61,657 nucleotides of DNA, taken from positions 1 to 61,657 of the forward strand of contig CANQOL010000018.1 in assembly GCA_947625475.1 (NCBI GenBank), read 5' to 3'. This DNA is from an uncultured Acetatifactor sp. GTDB taxonomy: Bacteria > Bacillota > Clostridia > Lachnospirales > Lachnospiraceae. Every line of letters starts with the position of its first letter. The first letter of the stretch is position 1. Positions 43,212-50,774 of this stretch are shown in pieces. Under the pieces are notes generated by a model that was not told the origin of the DNA, ran no database searches, and worked only from the letters and a program-made list of their open reading frames with translations. The translations under genes and the position numbers were made by a program.

Positions 43212-44147
43212 TTACCCCCGCTTCGCATTTATGATCGAAAACAGCTCATCATCATCGCTCTCATCCTCCATCTCACCATCTTCTCCAAGGAATTCATGAA
43301 TGAGATTCATATCCAGCTCGAGCTTTGCTGCATCCTCAAGGATATCTTCTCTCGAAGCATTTCCGCTTAAAAAGGCTTTTTCCATGTCCTGATATGTGGA
43401 GCTATACGGAATCACGTAATTATTTTCATTGCTGTAAAGCTCGTCTACCCGTTTTTCAAATATCTTGATCTCCTGCAAAACCTTTTTGATAAACTCATAA
43501 TTTTCAATATACTTTTCAATATCATCCATATAATGCTCTTCTGCCAGCCTATAGATCACAGCCTTCAAGGGCATCTGATATTTGACCGTCAGGAAAATAG
43601 CCAGAACAGCAAAGCAGTTAAAGTCCATGTCCTTCATGTCCGGTATAGCCATCGCGCGGGAAAAATCCTGTACCTCCCGCGACAGGGCCTCCTCCGGCAG
43701 CAGCATTTCCGCCGCAAATCTGCAGGCCATCATTTCATTTACGTCTTTGAGCATGTTAAAGTCGCAGATATACGGTTTTTCCTTAAACCTCTGATAGTCC
43801 TTCACATAATGGTAATATTCGTGTGCTGCGGTAAAAATCTGATTAATCAAAGGCTTATTGGAATTTAAAATGATATAAGCCCGCTCTTTGCCAGATGTGG
43901 GGATGTACAGCATCCCATCTATCTTTCCGGACTCAAAATGAACTAATTCGAAACGAATATTTTTATCCTGCTTCAGAATCCAATTAAACACACCTGCTCC
44001 CATGGGAGCCAGCGCATAATCTACCCGTTTTTCACGGACCAGCCTTTTGATGTCAGCAATTTCATCCGCCGAAAGAGACGCTGTATTAAAATCATATTTA
44101 TTTTGATAGTATTGTTCAAACAATTCATTTTGGTCAATCGAAGACAT
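43212..44147 (-). CDS. ImmA/IrrE family metallopeptidase
   Basis: Protein of 311 residues. The zinc motif HEYYH (109-113) and the distal Glu in ACRFAAEMLLPEEAL (about 147) define an M78 ImmA/IrrE peptidase. Members of this family cleave a cognate XRE repressor when activated. The C-terminal half is helical and ends in an acidic stretch (DGEMEDESDDDELF). It overlaps the XRE gene by 14 bases. GAGGGG five bases before the ATG. AT-rich codons differ from neighbours. Confidence 0.9.
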   Translation of the reverse strand: MSSIDQNELFEQYYQNKYDFNTASLSADEIADIKRLVREKRVDYALAPMGAGVFNWILKQDKNIRFELVHFESGKIDGMLYIPTSGKERAYIILNSNKPLINQIFTAAHEYYHYVKDYQRFKEKPYICDFNMLKDVNEMMACRFAAEMLLPEEALSREVQDFSRAMAIPDMKDMDFNCFAVLAIFLTVKYQMPLKAVIYRLAEEHYMDDIEKYIENYEFIKKVLQEIKIFEKRVDELYSNENNYVIPYSSTYQDMEKAFLSGNASREDILEDAAKLELDMNLIHEFLGEDGEMEDESDDDELFSIINAKRG

Positions 44148-44478
44148 AATTGCCCCTCTTAGCTAACAGCTCGTATTTTTCCTTGATCCGAATCCGCTCA
44201 GCCATTTCTTCAATTTTTTCTTTATCCGACACATCCAGGCTGCCCATCAAATATACCAAAGCATCTGTAGTGGAATCGACAAAATATTCATCCGTATTTT
44301 TCCCCGATAGGTCACAGACACGGCTCAGTATATCAAGCGTGGGCATCTGTCTGCCGTTCTCCAACAGCGACAGCGTAGATCTATTCATATCAAGTTTCTG
44401 GGAAAATGTGGTTTGGGATTCCCTCCCCCGCAAAGCGATCAAGTCCTTGCAAAATTTCTCTGCATTAAATTCCTTCAT
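44134..44478 (-). CDS. XRE family repressor of the ImmA/PIN cassette
   Basis: Protein of 114 residues with an N-terminal helix-turn-helix (ESQTTFSQKLDMNRSTLSLLENGRQMP, about 21-47) and a helical C-terminus that probably dimerises or is the protease target. GGAGGG five bases before the ATG. First gene of the cassette; its promoter -10 lies in a perfect GTTAAA-TAT-TTTAAC palindrome, suggesting autorepression. Confidence 0.92.
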   Translation of the reverse strand: MKEFNAEKFCKDLIALRGRESQTTFSQKLDMNRSTLSLLENGRQMPTLDILSRVCDLSGKNTDEYFVDSTTDALVYLMGSLDVSDKEKIEEMAERIRIKEKYELLAKRGNYVFD

Positions 44479-44500
44479 GACAGCCCTCCTGAAAAAGCAC

Positions 44501-44536
44501 GTTAAATATTTTAACAGAGCGCGCCTTCTGCGTCAA
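44501..44536 (-). promoter_or_regulatory. Cassette promoter overlapped by palindromic operator
   Basis: Minus strand TTGACG (44531-44536), 17-base spacer, TAAAAT (44508-44513). The palindrome GTTAAATATTTTAAC (44501-44515) covers the -10. Further GTTAAA half-sites occur in the AT-rich spacer to 44640. Confidence 0.85.
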
Positions 44537-44654
44537 TCAAATTGTTAAATTATTGGGGATTATTATTAAATTATTTAGCATTATTATACTATTACTATGC
44601 CCGTTTTGACAAGAATTTTAACGTTGCCGCAAAAGATTCTCCCGATCCGACTCT

Positions 44655-45182
44655 TTATCCCATCTTCCCAGCCAGTATTACGCTGGCAACCGTTCCCGCC
44701 AGGGTGGCCAGCAGGGCCCCGGCCAGGGTGTAGCGGGTTTTGGTCACTTTGGCGGCCATATAGTACACGCTCATGGTGTAAAAGCAGGTCTCCGTGCAGC
44801 TCATGAGAAGAGAGGTCATAAGCCCCAGAGGGGAATCGGGCCCATAGGTGCGGAAGATATCCAGTACCAGCCCCGTGGCGGCGGAGCCGGAGAAGAGTTT
44901 GATCAAAATCACCGGCACCAGCTGCGCAGGCACCCCCACCCGGGCCGTGAGGGGGGAAAAGATACCCGCCAGAAAATCCAGAAATCCGGAGGCCCTCAGC
45001 ACGCCCACCGCCACCATCAGCCCGATCAGGGTGGGCATAATCTCCACCACCACCTTCAGCCCCTCCCGGGCCCCCTTCAAAAAGGACTCATATACCTTGA
45101 CCCGGGACGCGATCCCGTAGCCTACTATGTAAAATAAAAGAATGGGGATGAGAACATCCGACAAATGCGCCAGTCCGCCCAT
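44655..45182 (-). CDS. spmB: Spore maturation protein B
   Basis: Protein of 175 residues with four to five hydrophobic segments and the SpmB pattern (LIPILLFYIVGYGIASRVKVYESFLKGAREGLK, MPTLIGLMVAVGVLRASG, SCTETCFYTMSVYY). SpmB acts with SpmA in dehydrating the forespore core. SpmA is not encoded next to it in this window. GGGGG precedes the ATG. It follows the HlyD-like gene after 54 bases. Confidence 0.93.
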   Translation of the reverse strand: MGGLAHLSDVLIPILLFYIVGYGIASRVKVYESFLKGAREGLKVVVEIMPTLIGLMVAVGVLRASGFLDFLAGIFSPLTARVGVPAQLVPVILIKLFSGSAATGLVLDIFRTYGPDSPLGLMTSLLMSCTETCFYTMSVYYMAAKVTKTRYTLAGALLATLAGTVASVILAGKMG

Positions 45183-45236
45183 ATCTGCCCCCGAACAGAT
45201 GCTTCTTTCTAATAATGTATGCGGGAGCAGGGGGCC

Positions 45237-46157
45237 TCATTCTGCCCCCGTCCCCGGCCGGTAATCCTCCCCCTCAAAGTACACCTCCCTGCCGTCCCAA
45301 ATATCCTTTGTGGACTCGGCGATCACCTGATAGCCCCCGGGAATCCCTGTCACCGCACTGTACTCTTCATCCTGGGCCTCCAGGTCTACGGCCAGCCGCC
45401 GGGCCACATAGCCCTGTCCCAGCACGCTCTCATCCTCCTCCAGAGCCAGCACGTAGTAGCCCAGGGAATCCTTGTGGAGTACGCAGGTGGGGATCATACT
45501 CTCATACAGTCCGCTGTCCTGCCTTAAGGTCACCTGCAGGCGCCTGCCCGACAAATCCTCCTTCGACCGGACCCGGATATAGATCCGGCAGTCCTCCTGG
45601 GCCCCGCCGGAAAGGGTCAGGCGGTCGATTTCCCCCTCCACAAACTCGCCGGTTTCCGCAAGCTCCAGCAGGGGGATACAGTCCCCGCTAAGGCGCTCAT
45701 ATGCCTCCCCGGGGGCGCTGACGGTGCAAACCCAGATCCCGCTCTCCTGGGCGGTGCTGTAGAGAACCAGATTCTGCTGGGAATTCACGCTCATCCCTTC
45801 CTCCACCCCTATATAGGTCAGAATCCCCGACTCTCCGGCCCTGATCTCCAAAAGCTCCTGTTGTCCGGGCACCTGGCAGCGCATCAGGCACTGGCCCTTT
45901 TTCACCCGGTCCCCCGTCTGCGCCAGAATCTGCCGGATCCGGCCGTCCACCTCGCAGTACCAGTTTTTTACCTCTTCATAAAAAAGCTCCCCGGAGCCTT
46001 CCACCTGATAGGTCAAAACCCCCGGCTTGGGAACCGTCACCGTCACCACCGGCAGATTGTAATTGTAAAGGGAGCGGCTGAGAAAGGTTAAGAGCACCGC
46101 CGCTGCCCAAAAGCTCCCCATCACTCCCGCAAAATGTCTTTTCTTTGTCCGTTCCAT
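45237..46157 (-). CDS. HlyD-like membrane fusion/adaptor protein
   Basis: Protein of 306 residues with an N-terminal membrane anchor (about 12-27, VMGSFWAAAVLLTFLS) and HlyD-type biotinyl-lipoyl-like halves (GVLTYQVEGSGELF, GRIRQILAQTGDRVKKGQCLM, GESGILTYIGVEEGMSVN). The usual efflux inner-membrane partner is not adjacent. It closes the ABC importer operon, 70 bases after the MalG-like gene. It could shape a wall-proximal complex or be an orphan adaptor. Confidence 0.8.
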   Translation of the reverse strand: MERTKKRHFAGVMGSFWAAAVLLTFLSRSLYNYNLPVVTVTVPKPGVLTYQVEGSGELFYEEVKNWYCEVDGRIRQILAQTGDRVKKGQCLMRCQVPGQQELLEIRAGESGILTYIGVEEGMSVNSQQNLVLYSTAQESGIWVCTVSAPGEAYERLSGDCIPLLELAETGEFVEGEIDRLTLSGGAQEDCRIYIRVRSKEDLSGRRLQVTLRQDSGLYESMIPTCVLHKDSLGYYVLALEEDESVLGQGYVARRLAVDLEAQDEEYSAVTGIPGGYQVIAESTKDIWDGREVYFEGEDYRPGTGAE

Positions 46158-46227
46158 ATTCCGCGCCTTTCCGGCGGATCTCTCCCGCCTGTCTCTCCTT
46201 TCTTATACTATCTCCCCTGGCCCTGTC

Positions 46228-47163
46228 TCAGTCCTTCACCCCCGTCATGGCAATTCCCTGCATCAGGGGCTCCTGGCCGTAGAAAAGCACCAGCAGCACC
46301 GGCAGGGCATAGAAGCAGGAGCCGGCGAAGACCACTCCCGCCTCCCCCTGGGCAATCTTTGCCAGGAACACGGACAAGGGCTTCTGCCTCTCTTCCCGCA
46401 GGAAAATGACCGCCTGGTCCACCAGATTCCAGTAGTCCAGCAGCGTCAGCATCACCAGAGCCGCCAGGGCGGGCTTTGCCAGAGGGAGCACGATCCGCAA
46501 AAAGATCTGGACGTGCCCCGCCCCGTCCATGCGGGCTGCCTCCAGACAGCTCTCCGGCAGGCTTTTTAGAAACTGGCGCAGCAAAAACACGCCGAAGGGC
46601 GAAAAGATCCCCGGCAGGATCACGGCCAGAGGGCTCTCCGTTATGTGCAGATACTCCGCCACCAGGTAGTTGGGCATCAGCGTGACCTGCAGGGGCAGGA
46701 GCATCACCAGAATATAGAAGAAATACAAGACCTCCTTCCCCTTAAACCGCAGCACAGTGAAGGCGTAGGCGCCCAGGGCGGACACCGCCGCCTGCCCGGC
46801 CACCACAGGCACCGCCAGCTTCACCGAATTCCAGAACATATCCAGGTACACCGGGCTGCCAAAGAAGAGCCTGCCGTACTGGGACAGGCTGACCTTCCAG
46901 GGGATCAGCGTCATCTGTACATAGTCTCCCCTCTCCGCCCATTCCGTGTAGCGCAGCTCTACCTCCCTGCTGCCCATAAAGGAGTTGGTCAGCGTCACCA
47001 AAAGAGGCATCAGATAGACCAGCAGCCCTGCTTCGAAGAGCGCAAACAAAAGTCCCCGGGCCATCCGGCGTCTCCCCGCCGGCGAAAGGAGCTGTGCCCT
47101 GCCTATTCGCCCCCTTCCCCGCCTTTCAAAAACAATCTCTTCCCTCTCCCCCGTTCTCTCCAT
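46228..47163 (-). CDS. Carbohydrate ABC transporter permease (MalG-like)
   Basis: Protein of 311 residues with six transmembrane segments and the EAA loop EAARMDGAGHVQIFLRIVLPLAKP (about 215-240) that docks the ATPase. The N-terminal 35 residues are charged and cytoplasmic. An ATG with GGAGAGAGGAAA upstream is used rather than a GTG six codons earlier. Partner of the MalF-like gene; no ATPase is encoded in the cluster, so MsmX at 24 kb is the likely motor. Confidence 0.92.
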   Translation of the reverse strand: MERTGEREEIVFERRGRGRIGRAQLLSPAGRRRMARGLLFALFEAGLLVYLMPLLVTLTNSFMGSREVELRYTEWAERGDYVQMTLIPWKVSLSQYGRLFFGSPVYLDMFWNSVKLAVPVVAGQAAVSALGAYAFTVLRFKGKEVLYFFYILVMLLPLQVTLMPNYLVAEYLHITESPLAVILPGIFSPFGVFLLRQFLKSLPESCLEAARMDGAGHVQIFLRIVLPLAKPALAALVMLTLLDYWNLVDQAVIFLREERQKPLSVFLAKIAQGEAGVVFAGSCFYALPVLLVLFYGQEPLMQGIAMTGVKD

Positions 47164-47266
47164 TTTCCTCTCTCCTTCCACGCTTTCTGTGAATGCTTTG
47201 GGCAGCCCCGTTTCCGTCCTCTCTCTGGATGCTTTAAGCAGCCCCGTCTCCGTCCTATTTTCCGCC

Positions 47267-48361
47267 TTATCTCAGATGCCTGGACAGCTTGTGTTCTCCC
47301 CAAAAGACCCCGGACACGAACAGGGCCACCGCCAGGGTGAGCAGGTACACCGCGCTCACCAGCTTGGGATAGTTCAGGGACAGGAACATATTGTTCATAT
47401 AGTGCTGCAGTACATACAGCCCCTGAGGCGGATACTCCCCCGTGATCAGATAGATCTCCTTAAACACCTTGAAGGAATTCACAAAGGTCATAATCAGGGC
47501 CAGAAACAGGGTGGGCGTCAGATACACCAGGGTTACATGGCGAAACTGCCAGAGCCGCCCCGCCCCCTCCGCCCTGGCGCACTCGTAATATTCCTCCGGG
47601 ATGCTCCCCAGCCCTCCCAGAAAGAGGGCCATGTCATAGCCCATATTTTTCCAGATAAAAATCACCGCCATGACGGGTATTCCAAGCCCGCCGGCCAGAT
47701 AGTCCTCTCCCGGAATTCCGAAACAGGCCAAAAACCGGTTCAGGGTTCCGTGAAGCCCGAAAAAATTCTGCCAGAAATAGGCGGAGGTGGCGGAGGGAAG
47801 GGCCAGGGGAATCAAAAATACCAGTCCCGCCAAAGCCGCCCCGCGCCTCATCTGCCGGAGGACCAGCGCCGCCCCCAGGGACAGCCCCATGTTCAGGGGA
47901 ATCCCCACCGCCATAAACAAGGCCGTATTCCCCAGTCCCCGGAGGAAATAGACATTGCCCAGCAGCTCCCGGTAATTTTTCAACCCCACAAAGCTCATGC
48001 GCAGAGGATGATCCACAAAGGAATACACCCCGGAGAGCAGGAAGGGAATCAGATAAAACAGTCCGAACCCCGCCAGGCTGATCCCCAGCATTCCCCAGGC
48101 CGGCACCTGGCTTCGAAAGCCCCCCAGTCCCCTTCCCCGCCTGCTTGTCGCTGCCTGCCTCTTTTGCCCCTTCTGCCTCTCTGCCATCGCCTGCCCCTTT
48201 TGTCCTTCCCGCTCCTTGGTTTCCACCTGCTGCCCTTGCCCTTCCCGCTCCTTGGTTTCTGCCTGCTGCCCCTGCCCTTCCCGCTCCTTGGCTTCCGCCT
48301 GCTGCCCTTGCCCTTCCCGCTCCTTGGTTTCCGCCTGCTGCCCTTGCTCTCTCTTTCTCAT
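47267..48361 (-). CDS. Carbohydrate ABC transporter permease (MalF-like) with repeat tail
   Basis: Protein of 364 residues. The last 280 form a six-helix sugar permease with the EAA-like loop YYECARAEGAGRLWQFRHVTLVYLTPT. The first 80 are a hydrophilic, charged tail with four 12-residue copies of GQQ(A/V)E(T/A)KEREGQ (residues 7-54). AGGAG eight bases before the ATG supports translation of the tail. It starts five bases after the substrate-binding protein gene. Confidence 0.9.
   Translation of the reverse strand: MRKREQGQQAETKEREGQGQQAEAKEREGQGQQAETKEREGQGQQVETKEREGQKGQAMAERQKGQKRQAATSRRGRGLGGFRSQVPAWGMLGISLAGFGLFYLIPFLLSGVYSFVDHPLRMSFVGLKNYRELLGNVYFLRGLGNTALFMAVGIPLNMGLSLGAALVLRQMRRGAALAGLVFLIPLALPSATSAYFWQNFFGLHGTLNRFLACFGIPGEDYLAGGLGIPVMAVIFIWKNMGYDMALFLGGLGSIPEEYYECARAEGAGRLWQFRHVTLVYLTPTLFLALIMTFVNSFKVFKEIYLITGEYPPQGLYVLQHYMNNMFLSLNYPKLVSAVYLLTLAVALFVSGVFWGEHKLSRHLR
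48200..48343 (-). repeat. Four 36-bp tandem repeats in the MalF-like gene
   Basis: In-frame units encoding GQQAETKEREGQ and variants. The units are near-identical at the DNA level, as expected for a young minisatellite. Confidence 0.85.
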
Positions 48362-48366
48362 ATTCT

Positions 48367-49785
48367 CTACTCCTGAAAATACTGGGTCAGCCGTTCCTGC
48401 AGGTGCCGGGAGGTTTCCTCCGCCGTCTGGCGCCCCTCAAAATACGCCCGGTTTTCCCCGTTGATCAGCTCCTGGATGTCATCGTCCAAGGTATTGCAGC
48501 TGTCTATCAGCCCCATCCAGCCATCCAGCAGCTCCCGGTAATCCGCCAGCTCCACCTGACTGCCCGAATTCCCGTTGTGATAATTGTTATAATATCGCTT
48601 TACCGAAGCCTCAAAGCCCTCCCGGTTCACCGCCAGCCCATAAATGGATGCCTTGGTCTGCACCTGAGAGGAAAGGAGATACTTGACAAACTCCCAGGCC
48701 AGCTCCTTGTGAGGGGAGGCGCTGTTTAGCGCAATGCAGGAGAATGCACTGATGCCAACCCGTCCCTGAGCGTCCGCCAGGGGCACCGTGTGGGCCTGAT
48801 TGGCCCTTTGATCCAGCTCATAATAGGCTGCCTGCACGTCAAAGTCCGTCTGGCACCCAAAATCATATTCGATATTGTAGTAATTCAGGCCATCTCCCGG
48901 AAAGCACCCTCTCTCCCCCGCCTCCCTGGCCTGGGCCAGCAGATCCCGGTAAGCCTGGGTGTCTATCGTGACCTCCCCCTTCTCCCGGTCCAGAAATTCG
49001 TCTAACCGCTCCCGGATCAGCTGCCAGGCATAGATCAGCTCATTGTCCTGATTTAAAAAGATATTAGGTCCCTGGGCATCCTCTATGAGCTTTCCCGCCG
49101 CCTCCACGGCCTGGGAATAGGCGGCCCTGTCCCAGCCGCTCATGGACTCTTCCACCTCCGGATGCCGGTCCAGCAGCTCCCGGGAAAAGCCCACAGCGTC
49201 AAACCGGGCCATGTAGGGCACCAGATAAAGGCTCCCGTCCTCCCGCTGGGCCGCAGTCAGCACATTCATATAGTAATCTTCCTCATTCAGCTGAGGCGTT
49301 CCCGCCAGATAGGGCGCCAGGTCCTCAAAAATCCCCATGCGGATGTAGCGTTCCACCGGCAGAAGCTGGGTAAACAGAATATCCTCCCCGTTCCCGGTCA
49401 TCAGGCGGGTGTTCAGATAATTCTGATATTCCTGATTTCCCTCCCCGGAGCCGCCCTGATCAAAGGTGTTGACGGTGACCTTCACCTGGGGATACAGGTC
49501 TGTAAACTCTCTGGCCGCCTCCGTCAAAAAATCCTGCTGATACAGGCAGGAGACCGTGATCTCCCCCTCCATCTCCGGCTGGGGCAGGGGCTCTCCCGGG
49601 GATCCCCCCAAGGGCTCCCCCTTTGTCCCGGAGTCCTGCCCCTGCAGGCTTTCTTCTCCCCTCTGCCCTCCGGCACTCTCCAGACTCCTTGCGCTGGGCA
49701 TACCGGGCTGGGGACCCTGCTTCCCGCAGCCCGCCAGCAGACAGGCCCCGCACAAAAGCATCGCCAGATATCTTCTTTTTTTCAT
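48367..49785 (-). CDS. Sugar-type ABC transporter substrate-binding lipoprotein
   Basis: Protein of 472 residues. Signal peptide with lipobox LLAGC (Cys about 20), a short acidic linker, then an extracellular solute-binding fold (EGEITVSCLYQQDFLTEAAREFTDLYPQVKV; ISAFSCIALNSASPHKELAWEFVKYLLS) typical of cluster 1 oligosaccharide binders. It feeds the two permeases downstream. GGAAGGAG seven bases before the Met of MKKRRYLAM sets the start. A terminator-like hairpin ends 30 bases before this gene. Confidence 0.9.
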   Translation of the reverse strand: MKKRRYLAMLLCGACLLAGCGKQGPQPGMPSARSLESAGGQRGEESLQGQDSGTKGEPLGGSPGEPLPQPEMEGEITVSCLYQQDFLTEAAREFTDLYPQVKVTVNTFDQGGSGEGNQEYQNYLNTRLMTGNGEDILFTQLLPVERYIRMGIFEDLAPYLAGTPQLNEEDYYMNVLTAAQREDGSLYLVPYMARFDAVGFSRELLDRHPEVEESMSGWDRAAYSQAVEAAGKLIEDAQGPNIFLNQDNELIYAWQLIRERLDEFLDREKGEVTIDTQAYRDLLAQAREAGERGCFPGDGLNYYNIEYDFGCQTDFDVQAAYYELDQRANQAHTVPLADAQGRVGISAFSCIALNSASPHKELAWEFVKYLLSSQVQTKASIYGLAVNREGFEASVKRYYNNYHNGNSGSQVELADYRELLDGWMGLIDSCNTLDDDIQELINGENRAYFEGRQTAEETSRHLQERLTQYFQE

Positions 49786-49807
49786 CCGCGTTCTCCTTCC
49801 TTTTTCC

Positions 49808-49876
49808 AAAAAATCTCCCTGTCAGGATTCCCGGCCGGCCTGATCCGCCGGCATAGGGCTATCCTAACAGGGAGAT
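49808..49876 (-). terminator. Large hairpin with U-tract before the ABC operon
   Basis: Arms of 16 bases with one mismatch: ATCTCCCTGTTAGGAT-type (49876-49861 on the minus strand) and ATCCTGACAGGGAGAT (49828-49813), then TTTTT, 23 bases before the start codon's Shine-Dalgarno region. It would stop transcription arriving from the two-component operon, or from the promoter at 49887-49914. Confidence 0.8.
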
Positions 49877-49886
49877 GTCTCCTACT

Positions 49887-49914
49887 TTTCTACGATATGT
49901 CTCAAAACTGTCAA
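49887..49914 (-). promoter_or_regulatory. Candidate ABC operon promoter
   Basis: Minus strand TTGACA (49909-49914), 16-base spacer, TAGAAA (49887-49892). Transcripts from it would begin with the terminator-like hairpin. Confidence 0.55.
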
Positions 49915-49919
49915 CTTTT

Positions 49920-50774
49920 TTACTGACCCTCCCCCTGCCGGACGGATATCTCTTCCGTCTCCGGGGGAAGCAGCCAAAAGCTCACTCTGTACAGGGGCTC
50001 CTCCTGATCAATCTGTATCTGCGCCCGCTGGAAGGCCCCCGCCAGGGTCCCCTTCTCGAAGCTGCAGTATACCGTCTCGTCTATGCGGGCTCCCCTCCCC
50101 TCATCCGCCTCCAGAAACGGGAACACCCGGGGAAGGATCTCCCAGTCAAAATCCTCCGTCCCCATCCAGGAGGACTGGAGAGTAACCTGGGCCTGCCAGA
50201 CATGGCCGCTCACCGCGTGAAGGGTCAGCTCGATCCGCTCCGCTCCCCTCTGACAGGTCACCTGCCAGAGACTGAGCAGTTCCCGGTCCAGATCCGTCTC
50301 CCGGTCCAGGCTCTGAAGACTGGCCGAATACTGCCACTCCCCCGTCTCCCCTGCCTCTGGGGGAAGCACCCCCTGCCGGACCATCTCATCCAGCCACCTG
50401 CGGCTTGCCTCCAGGGCCTGTTCCATGGTCATCTGCCCCGCCGCGGGCTCATGGAGAAGCTCCCGGCCGCCTCCCCGCCAGACTTTCAGGATTTCCGCCA
50501 CCGTCCCGCCGTCCAGCTCCCGGCCGGAAAAGGCCGCTTCCCTCTGGGGCTGTGCCTGCTGCTGATCGGCCTCCCCCCCGAAAGGAATCGGCTCCCAGGT
50601 CTCCTCCCCCGGCAGGCTTAGGGCCGCCAGGTACTCCTGATTCAAAAATGCCTCCTCCTGCCGGATCAGGAGCTGGCGGGTAAACAGCCAGCCTCCCAGG
50701 GTCAGCCCCAGACACAGGGCCAGAGCCGCCCGGTTTCCCCATTTCCCCCTTCGGATTTCCCGGTCTTTTTTCAT
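49920..50774 (-). CDS. Exported protein co-encoded with sensor kinase, unknown
   Basis: Protein of 284 residues with one N-terminal transmembrane segment (about 14-31, NRAALALCLGLTLGGWLF) and an extracellular domain of alternating helices and strands that I do not recognise. The Met overlaps the histidine-kinase stop (ATGA), so the two are translationally coupled. It may modulate the kinase or sense the same signal. GGGAGG seven bases before the ATG. Confidence 0.8.
   Translation of the reverse strand: MKKDREIRRGKWGNRAALALCLGLTLGGWLFTRQLLIRQEEAFLNQEYLAALSLPGEETWEPIPFGGEADQQQAQPQREAAFSGRELDGGTVAEILKVWRGGGRELLHEPAAGQMTMEQALEASRRWLDEMVRQGVLPPEAGETGEWQYSASLQSLDRETDLDRELLSLWQVTCQRGAERIELTLHAVSGHVWQAQVTLQSSWMGTEDFDWEILPRVFPFLEADEGRGARIDETVYCSFEKGTLAGAFQRAQIQIDQEEPLYRVSFWLLPPETEEISVRQGEGQ

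Noticed and set aside
48200..48343. Repeats as a CRISPR array
   Set aside because: In-frame 36-bp tandem units with no spacers.
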